Below, one piece after another: positions 1-4,859 of a stretch of 5,203 nt of DNA. A model generated the notes under the pieces. It worked only from the letters and a program-made list of their open reading frames with translations. It was not told the DNA's origin and did no database searches. This stretch comes from Rhodobacterales bacterium (GTDB lineage Bacteria; Pseudomonadota; Alphaproteobacteria; Rhodobacterales; Rhodobacteraceae), in assembly GCA_025357355.1 (NCBI GenBank), contig JANXPK010000480.1, positions 1-5,203 on the forward strand, read 5' to 3'. The translations under genes and the position numbers were made by a program. Positions within the stretch are counted from its first letter, which is position 1; every line of letters begins with the position of its first letter.

Positions 1-151
1 GCCCCCTGGCGCCTTCAACGCCCAACCCTGGCAGGCGCCTCCCCTTCGTCCCTGACAGCGCCCGACCCAATCGCCCTTGCCCTGCGCTGGCGCGCCACGG
101 CAATCGGACCGATGAGGGCTACACTGTAGCCCTCATCAAACGGTCCTCTGG
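1..151 (+). repeat. Dispersed structured repeat, copy A (truncated by window edge)
   Basis: This stretch resembles positions 3190-3347 in the same orientation. The core 65-151 aligns without gaps to 3261-3347, with 14 mismatches in 87 positions (about 84% identity, counted by hand). Weaker similarity with small gaps reaches back to the window edge. The core contains TTGCC (77-81) facing GGCAA (99-103). It also has a perfect 12-bp hairpin (111-122 with 126-137, 3-nt loop) enclosed by GGACC (106-110) and GGTCC (142-146). It lies just beyond the 3' end of trcR. No reading frame here looks coding. It could be a REP/MITE-like intergenic element or a small structured RNA; the sequence does not decide between them. 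Confidence 0.75.
106..146. other. Bulged long hairpin of repeat copy A
   Basis: The stem GATGAGGGCTAC (111-122) and its perfect complement (126-137) enclose the loop ACT. GGACC (106-110) pairs with GGTCC (142-146), leaving AAAC (138-141) as a one-sided bulge. Neither strand has a T-rich run directly after the stem, so it is not a classical intrinsic terminator. It could still slow or process transcripts leaving trcR, for which I see no other terminator. Confidence 0.7.
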
Positions 152-221
152 TGCGGGTGGCGAAAGCGGCCTTGCAGATCACACGGCCATCATGATGTTT
201 CCATCAAGATTGATCGCGCCC

Positions 222-971
222 TTACAGGTCGTCGTCCTCGTCGTCGTCCTCGGCGTTGGGCAGGTTGAAGAAGCTGTCCGCGTCCGAGAAATCGGCGGGC
301 TTGCTCTCCCGCGCCTTTTCTTCCCGCGCGTCACGGGTAAACGCCGCCAGACCCGACGGCACCTTGGGCTCTTCGCTCATCCCCAGCGATTGCGCGGTCG
401 ACACCAGCTTGCGCCGCTCGTCATCGGTCATCACCGTGCCCTCGGCTGCCTTCTTGCGCGCCGCCGCCTGCACCGCAGTGTCAAGCTCGGTCTGCTTGCA
501 CAGGCCCAGCGCCACCGGGTCGATCGGCGTGATCTGGCTGATGTTCCAATGGGACCGCTCGCGGATCGACTGGATCGTCGGCTTGGTGGTGCCCACCAGC
601 TTGCCAACCACCCCATCGCTCAGTTCGGGATGGAACTTGACCAGCCACAGAATGGCCGCCGGCCGGTCTTGCCGCTTGGACAGCGGCGTATAGCGCGGCC
701 CGCGCCGCTTTTCCTCGCCCACCGCCGACTGGATGAATTTCAGTTTCAGCCGGTACAGCGGGTCCAGCTGCCCGCGGTCGATTTCCACGGCATCGAGCTG
801 GTTGTTGCTGACCGGATCAAAGCCCTTGACCCCGGTCGCCACGTCGCCGTCGGCAATGCCCTGCACTTCCAGTTCATGCATCCCGCAGAACTCGGCAATC
901 TGTTTGAAGCTGAGCGTGGTGTTGTCCACCAGCCAGACGGCGGTGGCCTTGGTCATCAGCGGCTTGGTCAC
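222..971 (-). CDS. trcR: Cell-cycle transcriptional regulator TrcR (DUF1013 family)
   Basis: The 249-residue product is recognised as TrcR/DUF1013, an alphaproteobacterial family whose Caulobacter member is reported to travel with RNA polymerase and affect cell-cycle gene expression. It should act in the cytoplasm on the nucleoid. One helix-turn-helix-like segment spans about residues 10-42 (TTLSFKQIAEFCGMHELEV). A second spans about 103-142 and contains KPTIQSIRERSHW. Residues 165-225 are charged and probably flexible. The C-terminus carries FSDADSFFNLP (228-238) and an acidic tail of Asp and Glu (241-248). The start is GTG at 971: AAGGAG lies 7 nt upstream and the N-terminal MTKPLMTKATAVWLVDN block matches what I know of the family; the internal ATG at 956 has no such site. 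It is divergent from the RNase T2 gene. Length and domains look complete. Confidence 0.93.
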   Translation of the reverse strand: MTKPLMTKATAVWLVDNTTLSFKQIAEFCGMHELEVQGIADGDVATGVKGFDPVSNNQLDAVEIDRGQLDPLYRLKLKFIQSAVGEEKRRGPRYTPLSKRQDRPAAILWLVKFHPELSDGVVGKLVGTTKPTIQSIRERSHWNISQITPIDPVALGLCKQTELDTAVQAAARKKAAEGTVMTDDERRKLVSTAQSLGMSEEPKVPSGLAAFTRDAREEKARESKPADFSDADSFFNLPNAEDDDEDDDL

Positions 972-978
972 CTGATCA

Positions 979-984
979 CTCCTT
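979..984 (-). promoter_or_regulatory. Ribosome binding site deciding the GTG start of trcR
   Basis: AAGGAG on the minus strand sits 7 nt before GTG at 971. This is near-perfect Shine-Dalgarno placement and favours the GTG over the internal ATG five codons later. I could not find a convincing -35/-10 pair for trcR in the 123-bp divergent spacer. Confidence 0.85.
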
Positions 985-1061
985 TACAAATCTCTCGCGA
1001 ACCGGGAAAACGGCTGCAACCGTAGGCTGCGATCTTCTCGTTTTCGGGGAAGTCGCGTGTC

Positions 1062-1086
1062 TATAATGCGGTTTGCAGTCAGAGGA
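1062..1086 (+). promoter_or_regulatory. Probable -10 box and ribosome binding site of the RNase T2 gene
   Basis: A consensus TATAAT lies at 1062-1067, in a spacer whose only job on this strand is to start the RNase T2 gene. Transcription would begin near 1073-1076, giving a leader of about 20 nt. AGAGGA at 1081-1086 is placed 8 nt before the ATG. No good -35 hexamer is visible at 16-18 bp; the nearest candidates around 1038-1044 are T-rich only. The -10 is convincing, the full promoter less so. Confidence 0.6.
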
Positions 1087-1094
1087 AAGCGAAA

Positions 1095-1733
1095 ATGCGC
1101 CTGTTGTTGGTTCTGTGCCTGTCCCTCCTGTCAGCCTGGCCTGCCTTTGCCAAGGGCGAGAAGGCCGGGGTCTTTGACTATTACATCCTCGCTCTCGACT
1201 GGTCGCCGACCTGGTGCACCCTGACCGGCGACGCCACCAATTCCCCCGAATGTACGCCCGGCCGCGGCCTCACGTTCAAGCTGCACGGGCTCTGGCCACA
1301 AAACGACGTCGGCTACCCCTACACCTGCCCCTCCAACCTGCCCGACCCGACCCAGGCCGATAATGAGGCGATGGCCGACGTCATGGGTGGCGCCGGTCTC
1401 GCCCGTTATGAGTGGGTCCGCCACGGCCGCTGCACCGGCCTGCCTGCCGCCGATTATTTCGCCCTGATGCGCAAGGCTTACGGCACCATCACCGTGCCAC
1501 CCCTTTTTGCCACCATCACCCATACTCAGCCGATTGCGGCCAGTGCTGTCGAGGATGCCTTCGTGCAATCCAACCCCACCCTCTCGCCCAAATCGGTCAC
1601 CGTGATGTGCAAGGGCAACCGCATCGACTCGGTCCGCATCTGTCTGACCAGGGATCTGCAACCCCGCGACTGCGGCGCCGATGCCGCGAAGGACTGCTCG
1701 CTGCACGACGCCGAGCTTGACGCTGTGCGCTGA
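1095..1733 (+). CDS. Ribonuclease T2 family protein, secreted/periplasmic
   Basis: The 212-residue product is a T2-type endoribonuclease, which cleaves RNA with little base specificity through a 2',3'-cyclic phosphate. Residues 1-19 form a signal peptide (Arg, a Leu-rich core, then AFA before the probable cleavage), so it should act in the periplasm or outside the cell. Conserved site I is FKLHGLWPQ (61-69) with catalytic His64. Site II is YEWVRHGRC (105-113) with Glu106 and His110; Arg109 replaces the more usual Lys. Cysteines at 41, 53, 78, 113, 172, 183, 193 and 201 suit a disulfide-bonded exported enzyme, and CKGNRIDSVRIC (172-183) matches the family's C-terminal strand pair. The likely role is scavenging nucleotides from external or periplasmic RNA. 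It is divergent from trcR and followed by inverted repeats, so it is probably monocistronic. Confidence 0.92.
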   Translation: MRLLLVLCLSLLSAWPAFAKGEKAGVFDYYILALDWSPTWCTLTGDATNSPECTPGRGLTFKLHGLWPQNDVGYPYTCPSNLPDPTQADNEAMADVMGGAGLARYEWVRHGRCTGLPAADYFALMRKAYGTITVPPLFATITHTQPIAASAVEDAFVQSNPTLSPKSVTVMCKGNRIDSVRICLTRDLQPRDCGADAAKDCSLHDAELDAVR

Positions 1734-1771
1734 GGCAAGCCGCTTCCAGCTCGAACCCGATCTCCTTCTTC

Positions 1772-1833
1772 TTGCCCGGTGACAAGCGCAGCGCCGGGCA
1801 ATGCCCGACCGCCCCCTGTGGGCGGGCGTTGCC
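1772..1833 (+). terminator. Overlapping hairpins after RNase T2, possible terminator
   Basis: Two hairpins share sequence. TTGCCCGG (1772-1779) pairs perfectly with CCGGGCAA (1794-1801) across a 14-nt loop. GGCAATGCCCG (1797-1807) pairs with CGGGCGTTGCC (1823-1833) with a single G-T wobble, plus an inner CCC/GGG (1814-1816 with 1820-1822). They cannot form at once. No run of T follows either, so termination here would be atypical. A pyrimidine tract (1760-1773) precedes the first stem. Position favours a 3'-end role for the RNase T2 transcript. Confidence 0.45.
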
Positions 1834-1925
1834 AACCGAAATCACGAGGCTTGGCGGTTGGGGATCTCGACCATAAAGCTTTGACCGTTACCGATGGATG
1901 CCCACCCGGCGGTCGGGCATTGCCC
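1796..1925. repeat. Perfect 18-bp inverted repeat pair, REP/BIME-like
   Basis: GGGCAATGCCCGACCGCC at 1796-1813 has its exact reverse complement at 1908-1925, with 94 bp between. Each arm itself contains the near-palindrome GGGCAATGCCC. After the arm, both copies continue with a related TGGGC core when read outward-to-inward on their own strands (1819-1823 on plus; 1901-1905 read on minus). The interior holds a smaller stem, CCAACCG (1832-1838) with CGGTTGG (1855-1861). The spacer has no transposase and is too short to be an insertion sequence. Two intergenic repeat units in opposite orientation is the simplest reading; a remnant of a small inverted-repeat element is the alternative. Confidence 0.65.
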
Positions 1926-2042
1926 TCTGACATCTCGGGTTGAGGGGTTGCAAGGCAGCACGGATCATCCGTCAGCCGATGTCGAGCGGCTCCATCCAGT
2001 GTCGTCCCGCCACAGGTCCACATAAAGCAGCCGCATCAGCCC

Positions 2043-2142
2043 GCCAATTGTTGCGTTCCATGGGCCAATACGGTGAGTCTCGGGCCAATAGTTGCAGGAA
2101 AGTGAAAATTCCCCGTGAAACCGCGGGCGAAACTGTGCCAAT
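2043..2142. promoter_or_regulatory. Four GCCAAT motifs at helical spacing upstream of mscL
   Basis: GCCAAT occurs at 2043, 2064, 2084 and 2137, all on the plus strand. The steps are 21, 20 and 53 bp, close to 2, 2 and 5 turns of B-DNA, so all four would face the same side of the helix. The context is partly shared: GCCAATTGTTGC (2043-2054) and GCCAATAGTTGC (2084-2095) differ at one position, and GGGCCAATA is exact at 2062-2070 and 2082-2090. This could be an array of binding sites for a regulator of mscL. No known operator is recognised and chance recurrence is possible. Confidence 0.35.
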
Positions 2143-2166
2143 GTGCGCGCGTCACGTGCGAATAGC

Positions 2167-2174
2167 TGACGTCA
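2167..2174. promoter_or_regulatory. TGACGTCA palindrome upstream of mscL
   Basis: A perfect 8-bp palindrome lies 37 bp before the mscL start codon, within the expected promoter or leader. A dimeric regulator could bind such a site, but no bacterial family is identified from eight bases and a chance occurrence is quite possible. Confidence 0.2.
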
Positions 2175-2211
2175 AATCGCCGCCAGGGCGACCAAAGCAG
2201 GGAAATGTGAA

Positions 2212-2640
2212 ATGATCAAAGAGTTCAGGGACTTCATTGCCAAGGGCAATGTGATGGACCTCGCCGTCGGTATCATCATCGGCGCGGCCTTCACCGCCAT
2301 TGTCAAATCGCTGGTCGATGACCTGATCAACCCGATCATCGGGCTGATCCTGGGCGGCATCGACTTCACCAACATGTATGCCGTGCTCAAGGGCACCGTT
2401 CCCGCCGGTGCCGGCCTCGCCGCTGCCCGCGATGCCGGAGCGGCCGTCTTTGCCTACGGCTCGTTCATCACCGCCGTCATCAACTTCCTGATCATCGCCT
2501 TCGTGGTGTTCCTTCTCGTCAAGGCCGTGAACCGCATGAAGGACGCCGCCACCACGAAAGCCCCGCCCGCCCCGGCCGTGGCCGCCGGTCCGACCGAACT
2601 CGACGTGCTGATGCAGATCCGCGACTCGCTCAAGAAATAG
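2212..2640 (+). CDS. mscL: Large-conductance mechanosensitive channel MscL
   Basis: The 142-residue inner-membrane protein forms a homopentameric pore that opens under membrane tension and releases solutes during hypo-osmotic shock. The N-terminal helix KEFRDFIAKGNVMDLAVG (3-20) is the family signature. TM1 spans about 15-46, with the small-residue pore lining GIIIGAAFTAIV (20-31) and the conserved DLINPIIG segment (37-44). A short periplasmic loop (about 50-77) follows, then TM2 (about 80-103). An Ala/Pro-rich linker (111-127) leads to the amphipathic C-terminal bundle helix LDVLMQIRDSLKK (130-142). Length is normal for the family. The start has AGGGA (2199-2203) 8 nt upstream. The upstream gap is long and a hairpin follows, so it is probably transcribed alone. 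Third-position GC is about 87% by hand count. Confidence 0.97.
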   Translation: MIKEFRDFIAKGNVMDLAVGIIIGAAFTAIVKSLVDDLINPIIGLILGGIDFTNMYAVLKGTVPAGAGLAAARDAGAAVFAYGSFITAVINFLIIAFVVFLLVKAVNRMKDAATTKAPPAPAVAAGPTELDVLMQIRDSLKK

Positions 2641-2659
2641 GCGCCGACCGTCGCGCCGC

Positions 2660-2684
2660 CTCCCGGCGGCCGGTCCGCCGGGAG
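2660..2684 (+). terminator. Strong GC hairpin after mscL
   Basis: CTCCCGGCGG (2660-2669) pairs perfectly with CCGCCGGGAG (2675-2684) around a 5-nt loop, beginning 20 nt after the mscL stop. Only a few T residues follow, so it lacks a full U-tract. Position and a 10-bp GC-rich stem still make it the likely mscL 3' end. It would separate mscL from the small gene at 2730. Confidence 0.65.
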
Positions 2685-2729
2685 CGTCCTGCACGAAGCC
2701 TTCAGCCACCCCAATTGCGAGTCTATGCC

Positions 2730-3074
2730 ATGTCAACCAATCTGGTGTCTTTCGTCATCACCGTGACTGCCGAGGAGGAGGGCGTCCCGATCTTTACCGC
2801 TACCGTCAATGCGTTTCCGGCAAGCAATGGTGCGATTGGAAACGATGTGGATATGTACGAAAATGGTGCGCCCAAACCGCTGACACTGTGTTGCGACCGC
2901 GATGACGCCCGCCGCGATGACGCCAATCCCAATTCCACCAACAACTGGAAACTGGTGGCACGCAATTTCGACATCAACGGCGGCGCGATTTTTTCAACAA
3001 CTGTGGCGATTGACATTGTGCGGGATCACAACGTCGCCATCGTCGTGGTCCCTGCTCCCAACCCCATTTTCTAG
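2730..3074 (+). CDS. Small hypothetical protein, unrecognised
   Basis: The 114-residue product is not recognised. There is no signal peptide or membrane segment. Alternating hydrophobic stretches (LVSFVITVTA at 5-14, TTVAIDIV near 92-99, VAIVVV near 104-109) suggest a beta-rich soluble protein. The middle is polar and Asp/Asn-rich, with an adjacent Cys pair (LTLCCDRDD) followed by charged and Asn-rich residues; the C-terminus ends in PAPNPIF. I chose ATG at 2730; a TTG five codons earlier is possible but adds nothing distinctive. The ribosome site is weak (GCGAG at about 2717-2721) and no promoter is evident. Third-position GC is about 66% by hand count against about 87% in mscL, so it may be a recent acquisition or a weakly constrained frame. 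It follows the mscL hairpin and precedes structured repeats. Confidence 0.5.
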   Translation: MSTNLVSFVITVTAEEEGVPIFTATVNAFPASNGAIGNDVDMYENGAPKPLTLCCDRDDARRDDANPNSTNNWKLVARNFDINGGAIFSTTVAIDIVRDHNVAIVVVPAPNPIF

Positions 3075-3155
3075 AGCGCAATGGATCTTGGTGGAACCAC
3101 GGGCGGCCCGAAACGCATTCGTCCGACCTCGCGCCCGTTCTCTTTCTTTTCTTCG

Positions 3156-3177
3156 CCGATAGGCCAAAGCCTATCGG
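3156..3177. other. Perfect 9-bp hairpin after the small hypothetical gene
   Basis: CCGATAGGC (3156-3164) pairs with GCCTATCGG (3169-3177) around loop CAAA. It follows a pyrimidine tract (3138-3154) and is not followed by T residues; on the minus strand the stem would be followed by an A/G-rich run. It is therefore not a standard terminator on either strand, though it may mark the 3' end of the upstream gene. It stands next to repeat copy B and may be part of the full repeat unit, since copy A is cut at the window edge. Confidence 0.5.
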
Positions 3178-3189
3178 GGACGCGCACGA

Positions 3190-3347
3190 CCGCCCCCCGG
3201 GCGTGCGCGTTCCGCTCCCACCCGCGGTCGTGCACATCCCCTTCCTCACCGCGGCACCCAGCCCAACCGCCCTTGCCTTGCGCTTGCGCGCTGTGGCAAT
3301 CGGACCGATGAAGGCTCCACAGGAGCCTTCATCAGACGGTCCTCCGG
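3190..3347 (+). repeat. Dispersed structured repeat, copy B
   Basis: This is the second copy of the element at 1-151, in the same orientation. The core 3261-3347 is gap-free against 65-151. Its 12-bp stem (3307-3318 with 3322-3333) is perfect, as in copy A. The four stem differences are two paired exchanges: G-C to A-T (116/132 to 3312/3328) and A-T to C-G (121/127 to 3317/3323). The outer GGACC/GGTCC (3302-3306, 3338-3342) and TTGCC/GGCAA (3273-3277, 3295-3299) pairs are also kept. The 5' part holds alternative stems: ACGCGCACG (3180-3188) with CGTGCGCGT (3202-3210), or GCACGACCGC (3184-3193) with GCGGTCGTGC (3224-3233). Like copy A it lies just past gene 3' ends. Confidence 0.75.
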
Positions 3348-3352
3348 GTCCC

Positions 3353-3391
3353 CAGCGGCGCGTACATGCCGCTGACTTACCGGCCAGCGGC
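3353..3391. other. Competing hairpins CAGCGGC / GCCGCTG / CAGCGGC
   Basis: GCCGCTG (3368-3374) can pair perfectly with CAGCGGC on its left (3353-3359) or on its right (3385-3391). Only one hairpin can form at a time. No gene starts downstream on the plus strand, so there is no evident target for a switch, and a repeat-derived or chance origin is possible. Confidence 0.4.
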
Positions 3392-3526
3392 TAAGTTCCC
3401 ACCAGGCCCACACCGCTTGGAATGCCGGACCAACGCGCCATCTGCTGCAAAAATTCGCGCCTGGCAAAACCTAAATTCCGGTTAACAAGAAATCCCAACC
3501 CATTGTTCCCAAAAGACTTCATGACA

Positions 3527-3543
3527 GGTCCGAACCTCGGACC
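3527..3543. other. Perfect 7-bp hairpin near the ald terminator
   Basis: GGTCCGA (3527-3533) pairs with TCGGACC (3537-3543) around a 3-nt loop. It lies 7-8 nt beyond the T-rich tail of the ald terminator on the minus strand and might act as a backup 3' structure. Confidence 0.4.
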
Positions 3544-3550
3544 GCCCCTG

Positions 3551-3581
3551 CCAAAACCAAAGGGCGGCCCGCAGACCGCCC
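3551..3581 (-). terminator. Rho-independent terminator of ald
   Basis: Read on the minus strand, GGGCGG (3581-3576) and CCGCCC (3567-3562) form a GC stem with an 8-nt loop, followed at once by TTTGGTTTTGG (3561-3551). The stem begins 24 nt after the ald stop codon. Stem, T-rich tail and position all fit intrinsic termination of ald. Confidence 0.7.
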
Positions 3582-3605
3582 CCTATCCGGCAAACGAACG
3601 TCCCT

Positions 3606-4724
3606 TTACAGCTTCAACGCCTCGCCGGCCGCGATCACCGGCAGCCCCAGCGCCGCACCCACCGCCGCATAGGTCAGCTTGCCCGCATGGGTGTTCAGCC
3701 CGGCCAAAAGATGCTTGTCGTCGGCGCAGGCCTTCTTCCAGCCCTTGTCGGCCAGGGCCAGCAGGAACGGCATCGTCGCATTGCCCAAGGCCAGCGTCGA
3801 GGTCCGCGCCACCGCCCCCGGCATGTTGGCCACGCAGTAATGCATGATCCCGTCGACCTCATAGACCGGGTCCTGATGGGTCGTGGCATGCGATGTCTCA
3901 AAGCAGCCGCCCTGATCAATCGCCACGTCCACCAGCGCCGCCCCCGGCTTCAGCTCTTTCAACTGGGCGCGTGAAATCAGCTTCGGCGCCGCAGCCCCGG
4001 GGATCAGCACCGCCCCGATGATCAGATCCGCCGCCCGCGCCAGTTCGATCGTCGTCGCCGCGTCGGAATAGGCCGACTTGAACACGCCGCCAAAGACATC
4101 ATCCAGATAGCGCAGCCGGTTGATCGAGCGGTCCAGCACCGTGACATCCGCCCCCATTCCCGCCGCGATCTTGGCCGCATGGGTGCCCACAACGCCACCA
4201 CCGATGACCAGAACCCGCGAAGGCAACACGCCCGGCACCCCGCCCAGCAACACCCCGCGCCCGCCATTGGCCTTCTGCAGCGTCCATGCACCCACCTGCG
4301 GCGCCAGCCGCCCCGCAACCTCCGACATCGGCGCGAGCAGCGGCAAGCCGCCGCGGTCATCCGTCACCGTCTCATAGGCAATCGCCGTCACCCCCGACTT
4401 CAGCAGGTCCGCCGTCTGCTCCGGATCGGGCGCCAGATGCAGATAGGTGAACAACACCTGACCCTCGCGCAACCGCGCCCGCTCCACCGGCTGCGGCTCC
4501 TTGACCTTCACGATCATCTCAGCCCAGGCGAACACCTCTTCCGCCGTCGCCAGCACCCGAGCCCCCGCCGCGACATAATCCGCATCGGTAAACCCCGACC
4601 CGATGCCCGCATTGGTTTCCACGCCCACCACATGGCCGCGCAACACCGCCTCACGTACCGCATTCGGCGTCATTCCGACGCGAAATTCCTGCGGCTTGAT
4701 CTCTTTCGGGCAACCGATCTTCAT
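3606..4724 (-). CDS. ald: Alanine dehydrogenase
   Basis: The 372-residue enzyme catalyses reversible NAD-dependent oxidative deamination of L-alanine to pyruvate and ammonium in the cytoplasm. The N-terminus MKIGCPKEIKPQEFRVGMTP is the family signature. Arg15 and Lys75 (in VKVKEP) match the pyruvate-binding residues, His96 (TYLHLAPD) and Asp270 (DVAIDQGGCFE) the catalytic pair, at the same numbers as in the Mycobacterium enzyme. The nucleotide loop is VIGGGVVGTHAAKIA (173-187), with Asp198 ending the second strand. PMSEVAGRLAPQ (132-143) and YCVANMPGAVARTST near 297-311 are further family blocks. Full length, no disruptions. The ATG has GGAG 5 nt upstream. It is divergent from an Lrp/AsnC gene, the usual arrangement for an alanine-induced ald, so activation by that regulator is likely. 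An intrinsic terminator follows. Confidence 0.97.
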   Translation of the reverse strand: MKIGCPKEIKPQEFRVGMTPNAVREAVLRGHVVGVETNAGIGSGFTDADYVAAGARVLATAEEVFAWAEMIVKVKEPQPVERARLREGQVLFTYLHLAPDPEQTADLLKSGVTAIAYETVTDDRGGLPLLAPMSEVAGRLAPQVGAWTLQKANGGRGVLLGGVPGVLPSRVLVIGGGVVGTHAAKIAAGMGADVTVLDRSINRLRYLDDVFGGVFKSAYSDAATTIELARAADLIIGAVLIPGAAAPKLISRAQLKELKPGAALVDVAIDQGGCFETSHATTHQDPVYEVDGIMHYCVANMPGAVARTSTLALGNATMPFLLALADKGWKKACADDKHLLAGLNTHAGKLTYAAVGAALGLPVIAAGEALKL

Positions 4725-4762
4725 GTCTACTCCATGGGCAAAGCTTCTTTCACCCAGCTTCC

Positions 4763-4795
4763 CGCAAAATCACTGGCAATGCTTTGAATGTTGCG
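4763..4795. promoter_or_regulatory. Candidate Lrp/AsnC-type operator between ald and its regulator
   Basis: GCAATG-N7-TGTTGC (4776-4794) is an imperfect inverted repeat with exact GCAA/TTGC ends. A wider pair, CGCAA (4763-4767) and TTGCG (4791-4795), nests around it, and another TTGC occurs at 4825. Lrp-family proteins bind several degenerate dyads in such shared control regions. Location in the 135-bp divergent spacer supports an operator; the sequence match alone is modest. Confidence 0.35.
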
Positions 4796-4823
4796 TGACC
4801 CGCTCGACATTTCCCGGTAGAAT
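4795..4823 (+). promoter_or_regulatory. Possible promoter of the Lrp/AsnC gene
   Basis: TAGAAT (4818-4823) matches the -10 consensus at five of six positions. GTGACC (4795-4800), 17 bp upstream, matches the -35 consensus at four of six. The predicted start would be about 30 nt before the ATG at 4860. The candidate operator ends at the -35, so autoregulation is plausible. Confidence 0.4.
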
Positions 4824-4859
4824 CTTGCGCAGAACCACAAATCCATCGAAGAAATCACC

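Larger units (their letters stand above)
1734..2211. other. 478-bp intergenic region with no convincing gene
   Basis: Open frames here have weak starts and compositions that look like translated non-coding DNA. The left half holds overlapping inverted repeats (1772-1925). The right half (2043-2174) holds spaced GCCAAT motifs and a TGACGTCA palindrome, and should include the mscL control region. No clear -35/-10 pair for mscL could be picked out by eye. No tRNA-like fold was seen. Confidence 0.7.
3075..3605. other. 531-bp gene-free region rich in secondary structure
   Basis: Frames here read as low-complexity Pro/Arg/Ser translations without credible starts. The stretch contains a pyrimidine tract (3138-3154), a perfect hairpin (3156-3177), repeat copy B (3190-3347), a three-part competing stem (3353-3391), an AT-richer segment (about 3445-3520), another perfect hairpin (3527-3543) and the ald terminator (3551-3581). 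It lies between the 3' ends of two converging genes, so it need hold no promoter for them. Confidence 0.7.

Noticed and set aside
106..146. Cloverleaf or tRNA-like gene in the repeat
   Set aside because: No acceptor stem, no T-loop GTTCGA-type signature and no anticodon arm of proper geometry; it is a single bulged hairpin.
192..1025. Long open frame on the plus strand opposite trcR (277 codons), plus shorter ones at 256-693 and 733-975
   Set aside because: They are antisense to a clearly recognised conserved gene. The translations are Arg/Leu/His-rich and match no family; such frames arise readily opposite GC-rich genes.
1131..1835. 234-codon minus-strand frame opposite the RNase T2 gene, and relatives at 1526-2023 and 1597-1845
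   Set aside because: The plus strand encodes signal peptide, both catalytic motifs and a well-placed ribosome site. The opposite frames are Gly/Arg/Ala-rich without any recognisable domain.
2062..2090. GGGCCAATA direct repeats as a CRISPR or plasmid-iteron array
   Set aside because: The repeats are only 9 bp, few in number and in a short promoter-like spacer. There is no replication or cas gene nearby.
1940..2215. 91-codon plus-strand frame running into the mscL start
   Set aside because: It starts at TTG with no ribosome site, has a basic, non-descript composition, and overlaps the probable mscL control region.
2152..2736. 194-codon minus-strand frame across mscL
   Set aside because: It is the Gly/Asp/His-rich complement of mscL codons with no recognisable motif; MscL is certain on the plus strand.
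2723..3016. 97-codon minus-strand frame opposite the small hypothetical gene
   Set aside because: It looks superficially protein-like, so the choice of strand is not absolute. It lacks a clear ribosome site, however, and the plus frame is longer and follows mscL in the same direction.
3156..3177. Hairpin after the small hypothetical gene as an intrinsic terminator
   Set aside because: There is no T run after the stem on either strand; the pyrimidine tract lies on the wrong side. It is kept only as an unassigned hairpin.
3422..3847. 141-codon plus-strand frame into the 3' end of ald, and 4179-4787 opposite ald
   Set aside because: Pro/Arg/His-rich translations antisense to a complete alanine dehydrogenase with all catalytic residues.
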